A stretch of 64,000 bases of DNA from Pleodorina starrii (Eukaryota > Chlorophyta > Chlorophyceae > Chlamydomonadales > Volvocaceae), in assembly GCA_030267565.1 (NCBI GenBank), contig BRXU01000005.1:660001-724000 (forward strand), written 5' to 3'. The translations under genes and the position numbers were made by a program. The first letter of the stretch is position 1. Each line of letters starts with the position of its first letter. Of the stretch, positions 25,490-37,748 are shown one piece after another. Below the pieces are notes generated by a model. The model made no database searches. It was given only the letters and a program-made list of their open reading frames with translations, and had not been told where the DNA came from.

Positions 25490-26278
25490 GCGTCTCTGAA
25501 GTGTCCTACATGCCCTTCCGGAAACGGCGCAGGCCCGATCCGGTGGCCAGTTGTTCATTAGAAAATGCACGGATTACGGTGCTAGAGTGGCGCACGCTTT
25601 GCGAGGGCCCCCGGTATCACACGACTGTCTATCGCATTGCTTCCGTCCACAGCCATCACCATAACAGCACACAAGCGATAACAAGATTTCCACGTCGACG
25701 GGTTAACTCCTTTCACTCGAGGCGCTCACCACAGCTTGCACGGTACACCCTGGCGTCGCGCGATTGCCAGGAAAACCCCTGCCTCTGAAAAAATAAATCC
25801 ACGCACGCGCTACGTGCACTCAAGTCGACAGTCAAGGCATTGCACACTGTCAGTGCTAAGGGTCGAAAGAAGCTCAAAAGGCGGCCAACTCACACACTAA
25901 TACCGACTGGGCGCAAGTCCAGGACCCACGCAAAACAAGCGAAACCGTAGCGCAGTGGCAGTACGGGCAGAGTGAAGGTATATACACTATTGCACGGACC
26001 TTACCCCCGCCCGCCCCGATGGCTAGATGGCAAGGCGTTTCCGCTAGCTGCGGTTGTGGCACAGGCCTGCATCGTGGCTGCCGTGCTGCATCTAATGGTC
26101 TGTACAAATGCAGGTATGCGATTGCGGTTGCCGGCGCCGACACGGGTCGGCGCCCTACATTGCGGAACGCGGCGGTTGCCGATACAGGCGATTCCCTCTG
26201 CAATGGGGCGGTCGACGGCAAATCCGAGCGTATCTGAGACACATGACTTCTCAGCCGCCAGTAAGGCCGCCGTCCACC

Positions 26279-28739
26279 TCAGCCGAAGGTAATCTGGGAC
26301 CTGCCACCGGGTGGCGCCAGTACCCTGCAGCCAGACGCCCACGTCGCACAAGCTCAACAAAAAGTATCTGGGTTCCACTGACCGGTAAGCCGTTCTTTCG
26401 CAAAACGCGGCGACACTCAATATAATCGAGAGTGGAGTACATCAGGTTTAACCATGACATTGCAAGCGGCACGCGGTACGCAGCATCTAAACCTAAAGGT
26501 CGCGGACCGTGCAACAGCATGCTCATCCCAGCTCGCCCATGCCCTTCTTACTTGCTAGATGGCCGATCTGTGATGAAATTGCCCACGTTTTGCTGGCCAC
26601 CTGGGCGTGAGTAATTGTTGGCGAGGCGGCCCTGAGCGGCCTCCGCAGACTTCGTGCCTTCGTTGTGAAAGGATGCGACATCCAGAGGGGGTAGTGCTTT
26701 AAGGCTGCGTATATGCAACAAAGAAGGCCTATGCAGATTCGTCCATAGTTGTGGCGGGGAGGAGGTATAGGAGGGCAGCGAGCATAATCAGCGGCTGGCA
26801 TAGTTCCATGCAGCCTGCACACGTGTGCGCCCACGCAGGATGACCCACCGAAATGGACCCGAAAGAAGCGAAGGGTCACTAGCCACGAATACACACTGCT
26901 TACCAGCGGTCACAGGCAGGCCATCGGGGCCAAGCGTTGTTGGGCCCATGCCGGGGCTTCCGTAGCCGTAGCCGTGCTGACCCTGGGCCGGTGACACACC
27001 ATAGGGGGGTGGCGCAGGCGACCCGTACGGGGCTCCATGCGCAGGCGGTGCGTTGTAGGCGGCCGGAGGCGGTGCATTGTAGTCGCCGAAGCAGATCTGC
27101 GGGGGCATGAATGCGCAAGGACGGTTGCTCAACTTGGTGCGAGTGTGACAACGACTTCGTATCGACGCACGCCAAACAAAGTGAACTCGTCGAACCAAGT
27201 GTTTGTCAAACCCGCCTTTCTTTTGCGTCCCACACTTGCAAGCCACGCAGATAAATGATGTATAATATCAATCTAGCGAACACAATGGGATCTCGACATC
27301 TAAACTGTGTCATGGCCTGGTCGTTTTCGAGGAGACGACCAGGGAATCAATGGAGTCTTTGCGTCGTAACCCAAATCCTGACACTTTGCGTGGCATCGCT
27401 GGTGCCGTGGTAATCCACATAATCGCAACGGCCGCTATGACGCTCTAGACCGACTTGCCTGCGAGCTGCCCCCGGGTGGCGCCAGCACCCTGAAAGGTGC
27501 ACGACAGCAAAGTGAATAACAGTGCGGACTTTAGGGCAAAACGAAGTTGTCCTACGAGGACAGCCCGCCATGTTCGCTTTGTGCGTACCTGCTCGAAGGA
27601 CGGTCGGTGATGAAGTTACCCACGTTCTGCTGACCGCCTGGGCGCGAGTAATTGTTGGCAAGGGTCCCACCGCGCACGTCGTTTGACGTTGCGCCGTAAA
27701 CATGCGGCGCGGCCTGCACAACCCAGATTGCAAAGCAAAAAGTGGTCAGCAACGACGCAAACTTCAAATGCGACAACACGAATATATGGTCGGGACTGTA
27801 CAGCCATATGACCCTACCCGTACATTTGCGTGCCCACCCATACAGAACCGATATGCACCAACACCATGGACTGGTAACGCCAACCAGCATACCAGTCCTA
27901 CCTGCATCGGCGAGCCGTAAGGGGCCTGCTGCATCGGCGGAGTCTGATGCTGGTAGTGACCCGCGGGCTGCGCCTCAGGATACCCGCCAAGCTGCACGGA
28001 GCTGTGACCGCCAGGCGGCGCCATCACATGGCTCGATGGGCGGTCCGTAATGAAGTTCCCCACATTCTGCTGACCACCTGGGCGAGAATAGTTGTTATTG
28101 TTCACGCCTGCGATGGGCACGGTATTCGGTTTTGGGACCACACGTCTAACAAGCCAGGACTAAAAGGGAGGGTCACATACGTCGGGAAAGGCCCCTTTGT
28201 GAGGACATGCTGAATACACACTCGTAACACGACGACACAGAAATCAGACACAATAGAGCGATTTCCAGAACGCTGCTGTTTGCTGTTTCCTATGGCGTAC
28301 TTCGCTGTCCTCACCCGTCGTGTACTGCTGGTAGCCCTGGGGCGCCACGGCGTAACCGGGCGGCGCGGCTTGCTCGGGACCCTCCGAGGTGACCTGGACG
28401 GAAAAGTTGCCAGTCGCCAGCATATGCTGCTTGAGGCGATCTTCAAGTTGTTCCTTGCCGCCTGCGGGGAGGTACAGTAACGGACGGCATGTGGAACAAA
28501 ACTTATAGACGCACAAGAGTACCATGTTTGCAAGAAAGTGTGGTTTGTGTGGTGTCTTCTGATCATGGTTAACCATAATCACACCTCCTCAGGGCGTTCG
28601 TGATACTGCGTGCTTCAGCGCGGACTCAACGAACCCCCGCGCACATACCTGCAGGATTCAACCCCCTTCCCCGGCATATGAGCCTCAAATCCTTGAGCTG
28701 GAGCGGCCGCAAGAGGCGATCTACCTCAGCGGGAGTCAT
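26279..28739 (-). CDS. SAP-like motif plus three SPIRAL1-type repeats; putative microtubule-associated protein
   Basis: Eight exons on the minus strand, in reading order: 28649-28739, 28315-28461, 27902-28107, 27589-27713, 27459-27489, 26904-27096, 26552-26657 and 26279-26324. Phases agree at every junction and the sum is 315 codons (314 residues). Residues about 3-45 fit a SAP-type helix-turn-helix (VDRLLRPLQLKDLRLICRGR, then GGKEQLEDRL). Three copies of the SPIRAL1 motif follow. Each has NNYSRPGGQQNVG, GNFITDRPSS and an APPGG tail; the tails are HVMAPPGGHSS, RVLAPPGGSSQICFG and KVLAPPGGRSQITFG. In plants, SPIRAL1-family proteins bind cortical microtubules and usually carry the motif once at each end. 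Pro/Tyr/Gln-rich linkers separate copies 1-2 and 2-3. The last motif ends the protein. The intron at 27458 has a GC donor. The acceptor of exon 7 (GAAG) is weak but is the only one that fits the phase. A short upstream exon cannot be excluded. Confidence 0.85.
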
Positions 28740-29448
28740 ATTCGTCTCGAGGTCACACCTGCGTTGCATGTGCGCGGACTTCAAGTTTGCCCCGATTCGC
28801 CATACCCTAGATCATCCATGTGAAGCTTCTTGCGGTACTACATGTCAATCTTCGTAACAAACGCTGGATTGGGAGATGACCGGCCTACCAGCAACGAGAT
28901 GATCAGCTCCCCTGGGCAGCTTGCGAGTGCAAGAAGAAATGAAAGGATTTAGCGAGCTTCAATACGAAAAATGTCTATCGACATCTACAACCACTATAGC
29001 AGGTTGAGTTGTTGTCGCTTTATTCGTTTTTGAGGAGAGCAATTCCCGTACTTGTCCGGCAGTCCGCTGACCGAGACGCAGGAAGCAGCGCTAGCATCTG
29101 ACGGTTGAGCATGCTGAAAGATTTCAGTTCGTTGCCACACACCTTACGCTCAGGACCTGAACACACGACGTTTGTGTCGACGAAACTGCCCGCCGGGCAC
29201 GAGACCATATCGATGTTGACAACGGCCCCAAAATGGAAGAAAGTGAGCTGGGAGCGTGCCCGTACATTTTTGGGATTGCTGCACAACCTGACGCGCAGAC
29301 GCGAAAAATCCCAGCTTTGCTGAGACCAGAGTCAGCGCAGGCCCTGCGACAACAGTCGAGCAGCTTTGTGCGGTTCCATGTACTATCTTAATTACTGTTG
29401 GTCGAGGTCAACAACGCTTTCGCTCCCTTCATCTCTGCCCACCCACAG
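28740..29448. other. Divergent intergenic region between the SPIRAL1-like and MADS-box genes
   Basis: About 700 bases separate two divergent genes, so both promoters and the 5' untranslated exon of the MADS gene, including the first base of its start codon, are expected here. The sequence is less GC-rich than the flanking exons. No TATA box or known element was assigned. Confidence 0.5.
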
Positions 29449-32400
29449 TGACACGGAGTAAGGTTCAGCTGCAGCGAATTGCAGATGATAAAGTCCGTCA
29501 GGTACGCCTTCTTAATTGTAATGCTGGTGGCAGCATGGGCCACTGACCGCTGCAAGGCGGTATGTCTCTTCACCTGCCTCGCTGCACACTTGTGACCCAC
29601 TTGGTGGCTTACATAATCTGTGTTGAGCATTGGGAGCGTTTGGCGTCTGTCCAGTGAGGCGTATCAACGTATTGGGGGAGGAGCCTGCCCACCACACGCT
29701 ACACGGTCGACGGGCCAGCGCGTCCTTCGGTGTGCGCCTACCGCGAGCCGTGCCCCTTGCCGGATCGGCAGCGCTTAGGAGCGTCCATCTCTCCCTTGTG
29801 CTTCCTCCTGGTTGCCTCTATCGCAGGACATGTTTGCCAAGCGCAAACAGGGGCTGTTCAAAAAGGCCATGGAATTGTCGGTCCTCTGCGACTGCGACGT
29901 TGGCCTGATAATATTCGGGCCGGGCGCTTCTGGGCCCGGGGCGGGTGGGCAGCGCCTCTACCAATACTCGTCTGCCTGCATGGATGAGCTCCTGGAGCGG
30001 TACGCAGCGGCGGTGGCGGAGCCGCACGAGCGGCGGAGGAACGGGGAGGTACGGCCCCGGGATGGCGAGGTGCACGGAAAGAAAGCGCGAAGGCTGCCCG
30101 AACAGAGATTAAGGGTGACTAGGGAGCTGCGTCGGTAGGGCGTCGCCAGGCACGGCGCTCATCAAACGGGAAGGCGGAGAAACCAGGATGGAGCTGGTGG
30201 AGGGCCCTTCAGGGGACGCCCGTGCGCCCCAGCGTCAAAGTCTTCCCGCCTTGGCGTCACAGTAGCCGTGCCGAGGCCCCCACAGCGGGTTAAGGCAACT
30301 CGGCTTCATCCGTTTTCTAAGCTTTGCCGTACTGAGGCGAAAGGCATTTCCCCTCAGGCTCGGGGCTTGGCGGTGGCCTTACTCCGCTACCTAAAATCCC
30401 AAACATGGCATTTGTCGCACGCATTGGGTACAAACCGATAGCGCGCCGGAGCAGGCAACGGCACCCTCGTTTAAACCCGGTCTTATGGAACGCGCTTCCA
30501 CCGCAGCTGCTGCGGCACTACTACGAGCTGTCACCTGATGAGGACGGCGAAGAGGACGCCACCGGCAGGAATGGCGACGGCGGCGCGTCCACTTCAGCCG
30601 CGGCTGCGGCGGCTGCAGCCACCATGGTCGCAGTGGACAGCATCATTTTGGGCAGTGGCGGACGGCGGGTGGACGGACGCGACGGCGCGTCCGGCTTGGC
30701 CAAGCGCATGGTGGGGATGTGCGAAAGGCTTCTGGCGAGCGCTTGCCTTGCCATGGTGGTGGGGAGAGGATGCGGATATGATGACTGCCAGGCGCCCGTC
30801 TCGGCGTGTTACGTCGCCATTCCCCGTAGCCCCCATCTCGGGGGTCTGAACTCGCGGGGGTGGGTACATGCTTCACGTAGCGCCCGACGCCTCCCCCTTG
30901 CTCCCCTCCTGGAACCCACCCTCAACGCAGCGCATGCACAGCCCGGGGCTTGGCGTGAGCGGAGCAGCCTTCGACCATTTACCCAGCGCAGGCGGCCCAG
31001 TGAGACCTTTGTTGGATATGGGCATGAGTAGTTCAGCGCTAACGGCCCAACAGGGGCCCGGCATCGCCGGCTCCGGCGGCTTGCTGGGCAACGGTGTTGG
31101 GCCCCTCATGCCGCCGGGGGCGGGGTTGCCGCTGCGCCGTGTGGGGACGGTGGGCGGCGGTCTTCCGCTGGAGGGCATCAAGGCCGCGGGCTTTCTCGAT
31201 AAGCGCAACTACCCGGTAAGGCGCTGTGCAGGTGACCAATGCCCTGTCTGGGGCCGAAAGGGCAGAGGGGCGGCGATGCAGGAGGAACGAGGAGAGTTTC
31301 TTGGTGCCGTGCCGGGTGGGCACCAGCTGTCACTGGTTGACGGCAGCGGGGCGCACAGGCGTTTCCCCTGGAGCACTGTTCCGCGGTCCCTAGGTGTAGC
31401 TGTCGCCAGGCAGGCCTGCAGGCAGGACCCCGCTGCTGGCGAAGCTAGCGTTGCCCCCCTGGAGGGAGGGGGTCCCCCTGTAGCCACCGCGTGCTCAGGT
31501 TGCCGTGCCGACGCTCTGCTCGGCATGTCAAAGCGGATGTCCTCAGCGGACGGTGGACAGCACTGCGGGAGCCCCCACTTGGCCGTTGCTGATTGCGTCC
31601 GCTGGCTGCGTGCCCGCGCCGGTGGTGCAGGTGAGCCCTCGCAGCGAAAGGGCGTACGAGGAGGTGACGGCTGAGTTCGACAAGCTCACGGAGCTCCGGA
31701 GCCAGCGGGCGGGGAGCGGCGGACGCCAGGTGGGTTGGCAGAGCGGCGATCGCGATGGGGTTCATACCGTTACGCACGGGGCCTCCAAACGAAAATAAAG
31801 TATTAAGGGTCAAACCGTTGACGTTCGTTGGACGGTCAGGCATGATCAGACGTGACACGTGGGCGAAAAGGGAAGCCAGTTGTCGATGGGCTTCCGCTTC
31901 AAAGTGCGGCCCGTTGCGCCTGCTGGGAGCCTAGCCCCGACCCCAGCACCTGCATCGCACTGTCGTAATCCTAACTCGGTCGTGACGAATTGTGGTATTC
32001 TTGAATGAACCGTATGGCATTTCGTCGATGCTCTCAGGACAAATTGTGCCAACCCGCTAGCTGATCTTGCGTTCCCGCGTTTGGTTGCATTTGGTTGAAC
32101 AAACCCGCAGACCACGCCCACGGTACTGCAGCCCCTATGCTCGTCTTCACAAGCTGCGGGTGTGGGGTCCTTCTCTCTGGCTGCCCAGCAGCAGCACCTG
32201 CAGCAAATCCTGCACCAACAGCAGTTGTTGCAGCAAAAGAGGCAGGAACAGCAGCAGCAAGGAGGCGGCGCCAAGCGGTTCAAGCCCCTGTCAATCCTAG
32301 TTCCCGAAATCCAGACGCACCCAATCATCCCAACCAACCTCACACCGCTCCATCCGAGCGGCGCGGGCTCCGGTGCTGCGGGGGCCAACTCCGGGAACGG

Positions 32401-34110
32401 GGCCGACGGCCACCAACCGCACCGCTCCCTGATGCAGCAGCACCAGCAGCAGCACCCTTCCTCGCCCTTCAACAGCAGCATCCAGCACCAGCAGCAACCG
32501 CAGCAGCACCAACAATCGCTCCAACAGCAAGGCGGGCTGCCGCCACGGCCGCCCATCGGCCGCCTGGCAACTGGCCCGCGGCCGCCGTCAACACAACCGC
32601 ATGGCGCCGTTGTCCTGTCGGTCAGCACCGGCGCCCTGCCGGGCAGCCGCGGCCTTCCCAGCGGTGCCGCAAGCCCCGGCCCCATGGCAATATCGCCCAC
32701 GTCAGCGGCCGCGGGGCCGCCCTATACGGGCGCCAACGGCCCTGGCGAGCCGGGCGCGTTGTCGGCGCCCATGGACACCGATGGCGGTGCCGCAGCTGGG
32801 GGCGCGGGCGGCGGCGGTGGCGCGTTCGCCCTGGACCGTCGCAGTGGGGCCCTGATGGGCGATGACGCGCTGGGCTCGCTGCTGGGCGCGTCTGCCTTCC
32901 GGACCTCCTTGGACGGCTCCGCCGCCAACTTGCTCGCGATACCCTCGCCGCCGCCCCACGGCACGCACGCGCTGTTTGGATCGTTGGACGGTGGGCCGCT
33001 CAGCATGCGCAGCAGCAGTCACGGCATGCTGGGCTCGCTGAGCTCGCTGGACCGCGGTGCGTCGCTGGGGCTGGCCGGCTTGGCCATGAGCCTCGAGTCA
33101 CCTGGGGGCACCATGGGCCTGGACACGGCGCTGCGGGGCTTGGCGCCCATGGACGTCTTGGACTGGCCGTCCTCCTCGCCCAGGTGGGACGGGGTGGGGA
33201 AGGGCGAGCGGCCGCCCTTCAATACCGGTACACGCAAAAAGGGGGGCAAAAAGGGGGTTGGTTACTTTTCACGGTCTAGTCTCGCTCTTCTTATCTCTCT
33301 CTTTCTTTCTTTACAAAAGGGTGGGACAGGTGCCGGGAGGTGCACCGTAGGTCTAATCTGTGCCTATGCGTAGTGCCCTGTCGAGTGCCTCCCGTCCCAG
33401 TCCACTAACAACAGACGTGTCCCTCCTCCGCCCGCAGGTCCAGTGCAGGCAATGGCGATGGACTAGGGAGCGGCGATGGCGGCGGTGGCGGGTTTCCGGA
33501 TGAGGGCGAGGGCGGGACCGTGCTGGACGGGCTAATCGTCCGCGGTACGGCCCTGTCTAAGCTGGCGCCCGAGGCTCGAGAGGCGGCCATTGGGCCCTCG
33601 CCGGATACTAGCGGTGGGGCCAGCTCCCCCGTATCGGCTCGCGGACGAATGTCCGTGTCCGCATTCAGCAGCGGGGTCGGAATTCCGGGCGGGGCCTCTA
33701 CAGCGGCAGCTGACCCAGCCCCGAATACAGCAGCTGCACCTGCATCTGCCACGGGCCCACCTCCGGCGCAACAGGCTCCGCAGCACGGCGGTCTGGTGGC
33801 GCAGGACGCCATGTCCGCGCGCGCTGCGGCAGTGGACACGGATGCCGGCGGCAATCCGAGCCCGACCGCAGCCTCAGCAAAGCCTGAGACGGCGGCGCAG
33901 AGCACGAGATTGCCGGAAGCGATGGGGTCGGCGCAGGCCCCGGACCGTAGCAGCAGCTTCGGGGTGTCGTCGGCGGGCTCAGTTGGCTTGGCGCCGGAGC
34001 TAAGTTTAAACGATCTGGGGTTTGGGCAGCCGGGCGCCCTGGCAGCGGAAACCGCTGCGGCGGTGGCGGCCGTACGGGCGCAGCAAGGGCAAGGGGAAGG
34101 GCAGGGATAG
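29449..34110 (+). CDS. MEF2-like MADS-box transcription factor, long form
   Basis: A DNA-binding nuclear regulator. Coding exons are 29449-29501, 29827-30048, 30507-30710, 30931-31215, 31631-31729, 32189-33183 and 33438-34110. The first begins with TG after a CAG acceptor, so the A of the ATG must come from an upstream exon. With that base the sum is 844 codons (843 residues). The MADS domain runs from residue 1 to about 60 (TRSKVQLQRIADDKVRQ, then DMFAKRKQGLFKKAMELSVL, then CDCDVGLIIF). The LCDC form and the EPHERRRN segment that follows are MEF2-like rather than SRF-like. A Gly/Pro insert (GPGASGPGAGG) sits before RLYQYSS, where other family members have a short turn. The rest, about 750 residues, is mostly disordered: poly-Ala, Gln-rich (from 32189), and Gly/Ser-rich, typical of activation regions. 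The exon pair meeting at 30710/30931 is the least certain junction. Confidence 0.85.
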
Positions 34111-34959
34111 GGAGGCGGCGGTCCCGAGGTCACCCCTCATAGGGCACATGCCGTTACCAATGTTGAGGGCGGTCGGGCTGGGGCTGGCGGCATCCCATGT
34201 GGAAGGGGGGTCGAGGTCAGATCACGAGTGCAACGGTGGTGGAATTGTATCAGTTCTTAACCGACAGTTCTTAACCCGTATTGTGTAGGGCTCGATACTC
34301 GACAGGTATCGGTCGCATGCAGGCCTCGGGAGTAATTGGGGGTTATCATGTCATTGCTGCCTGGGTACTTCATCGATACAGTGGTGATCTCTTGGGGGGA
34401 GCGGCGTGTGAGGCAGTCCGTGGGGCCTTGGGGGTTTTGACCCATAGGCAGACAGGTGGTGCACGTGTACATAGAGCAACGTATGATGTTTCGAGTGGGC
34501 ATCCCGACCTGGGACTGGATTTCCGCGGTCCTAACTGATAGGACAAGACTGAACGTGAAGTCTTAGGCGCTGAACACCTGTTGCAACGCGTTGGGACGCG
34601 GGACATACCGTGTCGCATGGACTGGGGCGGCATTTGCGCAAGGTGGGTTGAACTTCCTGCGGCTGATACCTGTTTCCCGGTGCTGAGGGCGAGGGCTTGG
34701 CATTCGTAGCTGGTAGCTGCACATCGCCACCAGCGGACTGCTTACTCTGTGATTGTGGGGACGTGTGCCTGCTTCGGGTACGTTGAAACTGACAAAGAAT
34801 AGCCGTCAAGAGAGCCGTGAGTGTAGGTACGCACAGGGTGGTTGCTTCATTGGCACCGAAGTTGGCACCGATTCCGTTACAAGTTCCGAGGGTATAGTTC
34901 TGAAGCCCCCCGTGCTTTCCGCAGCTCTCCTGGCCCGAGATGCACGCCGAATCAGCTCC
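34111..34959. other. Convergent intergenic region
   Basis: The two genes on either side point toward each other, so this should hold both 3' untranslated regions. The TGTAA for eL28 is seen at its right end. No TGTAA was found for the MADS gene. No exon is evident. Confidence 0.5.
34877..34881 (-). terminator. TGTAA polyadenylation signal of the eL28 gene
   Basis: TTACA on the plus strand lies 79 bases beyond the eL28 stop codon, an ordinary distance for this signal in chlamydomonad genes. Confidence 0.6.
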
Positions 34960-36486
34960 TTACGCCTGCTTCTTGGCCTTGCGCACGCGGATGCTCTTGT
35001 GCACGGCAGCAGCGCGGGCCTGGGCGGCGGCCTGTATCGGGTTGGATGGGTGATGGGTTGGGGGCATGGCAGTGAGCACCTGCATCACGCCTATCCGGTC
35101 GACAAAGCTGAAGGATGCTCCCGGTCCTGGTCTAAAAAGACACCCTCTTAAACCAGCCTGACCGGAGACGTTTCGCTTGCCTGCACACTTCCGCGCCAGA
35201 CAAGTACATCTTGTCTTGCAACGGCGCAGCCCAGCCAGCTTCTGAGCGCCAACACCCAAAGCTGACCCCAAACCCAAACCACAGCTGTTACGTAACAACA
35301 GCCGTTCGACGTATCCGTGTTCCATGACAGTGATCCGCCCATACCCAAACCCCGGCGCCTGCCGCTGTTCCCTGCGCACCCACCTTCAGGTCTGGCCGGT
35401 AGCTGGCCACCTGCTTGCCGACAGCCTTCAGCACCTTGCGGCCGTCCGTCTTGATGAGCACGCTGGTGGGGTTTCAAGTACGGTTCCGGAGGGCATGGGG
35501 TCAGCAACAGCCCTGACCTGTCATACCACCCCCTCCCCCTCCCGGGTCCCCGGTGTGCTCGCTGTCATGCATCAACGGTGGCTGACACAGGGTAGGGACA
35601 TTGCGCATATACGGACTTCTCCCGCAGCAACTCCCGGGCAACCCAAGCAGCGGTTCATCCCGGGTTTGCACATCGGGTTCTGCTCCGCCGCTCATCACCT
35701 CATCAACAGCCCCAGTAGCCCTTCATCACGCGGCTCTAAACGCAGACCACCGAGCCATCTTGTTTAGCGTACATCATGGCAAGTCCAAGCATCGTGTTTC
35801 CCCTCGCTGCAAGTTAGGTCTGCCCGGCTCCTAATGAGCACCTCCTTTCACCCTGCCCCCCGTTTAACCCCCTTTCCTTCTCGCCCCTGTCCCGTATCAT
35901 TGTACCCTCTTCCCCCCACCTCACACACACACCTGTGCTTGGCCTTCTTGGGCTGCTGGGCCGTCTTCACACGGCCAACAGCGAACTTGACAGCATCGCC
36001 CTCGGCATCAATGGCCACCACCTTGGTGTTCGCCAGACCTGTGTTCGCGCACCACCAACGTCCTTAGCACAAGCACGCCGCTGTGAATTAAGGTCCCGGA
36101 GTGTCCACGTCCGGCGGGGTCCATTTCGTAAACCGCCCCGCTAGCTTGTTAGAATCACAGTATTTCAGCCGAAGTCTGCTTCAGTCTTATCATTCGTGCG
36201 CCGAATTTAGGAGCGCAACCGGACGTGCATTGGCCAGTGCTGGAGTCTGCCGTCGCCGCCAAACTGTAACGCCGTTTCCACCGCCACGTAGTCCGCGCCC
36301 AATGACAGGACTTGCAAAGAATTCGATAGCTTGCTCTTGATAAATACCAGGCAGCTCACCAGAGAACTTGTAGCTGTGCTTGTTGTACAGGTTGCCCGGC
36401 TCAGCGCTGAAGACAATGCCCTTCGCTGCCTTGCGCATAAAGCTGTTGTGGCCCTTCACAACCTCCCAAACAAGCTGCGACGACAT
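34960..36486 (-). CDS. RPL28: Cytosolic 60S ribosomal protein eL28
   Basis: A component of the large cytosolic ribosomal subunit. Four exons on the minus strand in reading order are 36360-36486, 35933-36038, 35384-35462 and 34960-35031. Phases agree (1/2, 2/1, 0/0) and the total is 128 codons (127 residues), close to the usual eL28 length of about 125-145. The N-terminus MSSQLVWEVVKGHNSFMRK and the segment NLYNKHSYKFSGLANTK are diagnostic of eL28. The middle (VKTAQQPKKAKHR, then SYRPDLK) and the basic C-terminus (HKSIRVRKAKKQA) match the family plan. Donors are GTGAGC, GTGTGT and GTGGGT; acceptors are CACAG, ACCAG and TACAG. The gene lies tail-to-tail with the MADS-box gene. Confidence 0.93.
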
Positions 36487-37748
36487 TTTTCCTGGCCTGC
36501 AACAAAAGTAAAGTAGGGCGGCTTGCCGATTTGTCCTTGCGCAATCCGTGAAATGCTGGCGAGCGACTAGCGTACCTAAGGTGAAACTGGACAGGTGACT
36601 ATTGGAAAGGGAACTTCACTTTGCCTACAGCGGCTCAAAACGCAGAGGGGAGACCCGGGCTGCGAGCCTCCCTGGAGACGGACAACACAATGCTGCGCGT
36701 GACTTTAATAGTTTAATTGAAAATAATGTAATTGAATGCATCATTTGCCAGACATGTGTGTCCTTAATGGCTGCAACTTGGGCAGTGCGAGTAAGGAGTA
36801 ACGACTCTCAGCGCGCACAGCACGGTGTTAGACAACGGACCGCGCGAAACGGTGTGCAGGCGTTCCCTGGGACCGCACAACCTGAAGTCGGGACAAGGTA
36901 TTGGAGCGCGGGCTGCCGGCAATGAGCCGCAAAGGGGGGATCCGGGACAGGACGGGGGTTGTTGGCCCGAATATGCAGCCCGCGAGTACCCGAGCTGTCA
37001 AGCGCTGATTAAGTATCGCCGATGATTCCCGTTACGACAATTTGGTTCCTTGGATTCAGTTACATCCTTCATCGTTGGCATCATCATGCAGCGCATGGTC
37101 CGTCAGCCCAAGACTGTGCGGCGCTCAACGCCCCAGCCAGCGGTCCTCTGGTAGGCCCCGGTCCTCAATAGGGCTTTGGTTGGCACTTGGCCACCCATGA
37201 CACGGCGCCAGATGCACGGGTAACTGACAACCTCTCGCCATAGTCCCAACGTCATGCTCCATTGCCTCCCATGCGGTGCCGCCTGTGGCGGAATCAACCG
37301 ACCATCAACCTGCACGCCAGATTCACGCACGCGGCCACCGCTCCTGCAACGGAGTTGCATCTCAAGCCCTGTTCACCCCCTCACGCGTCAAACTCACCCA
37401 AACAATGGCAGCGGCGACAGTTTCATCATCAGGGCCGTGCACAACAGTCTTTGGCCTATTCACATACATGCAAGCTAACTCCCTGCTATGGATCATCTAT
37501 CTGCTATGAATGGCAGGCAAAGCGAATCGGAGATCCCCAGCCGGCCCCGACACCTACTATAGTATATAAGACAGCAAGTAAACATACACTGCCTCACGAG
37601 GCCCTCCACGGCCCCCGAGACATACACACAGCCTGAGCGTCGGGTTTCGCTAGCACCGAAAAGGTAACAGCCCGCTCTGGGATCAGGCGCGCGAGGGCCG
37701 CTGCACGCCGGCGAAAGATGCAAACCGCTTCCTTGAAGTGAGCCGGCG
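36487..37748. other. Gap between eL28 and the small Tyr/Ser-rich gene
   Basis: The left part is the promoter side of eL28. The right part is probably the 3' untranslated region of the gene ending at 37749. An AT-rich patch lies at about 36705-36745. No further exon was found. Confidence 0.5.
37060..37064 (-). terminator. Possible TGTAA polyadenylation signal
   Basis: TTACA on the plus strand reads TGTAA on the minus strand, about 685 bases past the proposed stop of the small Tyr/Ser-rich gene. Confidence 0.35.

Larger units (their letters stand above)
20831..26278. other. 5.4-kb stretch without a recognised gene
   Basis: It starts with the probable 3' untranslated region of the receptor kinase (a TGTAA at 22595-22599) and ends with that of the minus-strand SPIRAL1-like gene (TGTAA on the minus strand at 25489-25485). 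Between them, all open frames on both strands are short and compositionally random. No RNA gene or mobile-element end was recognised. Confidence 0.5.
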
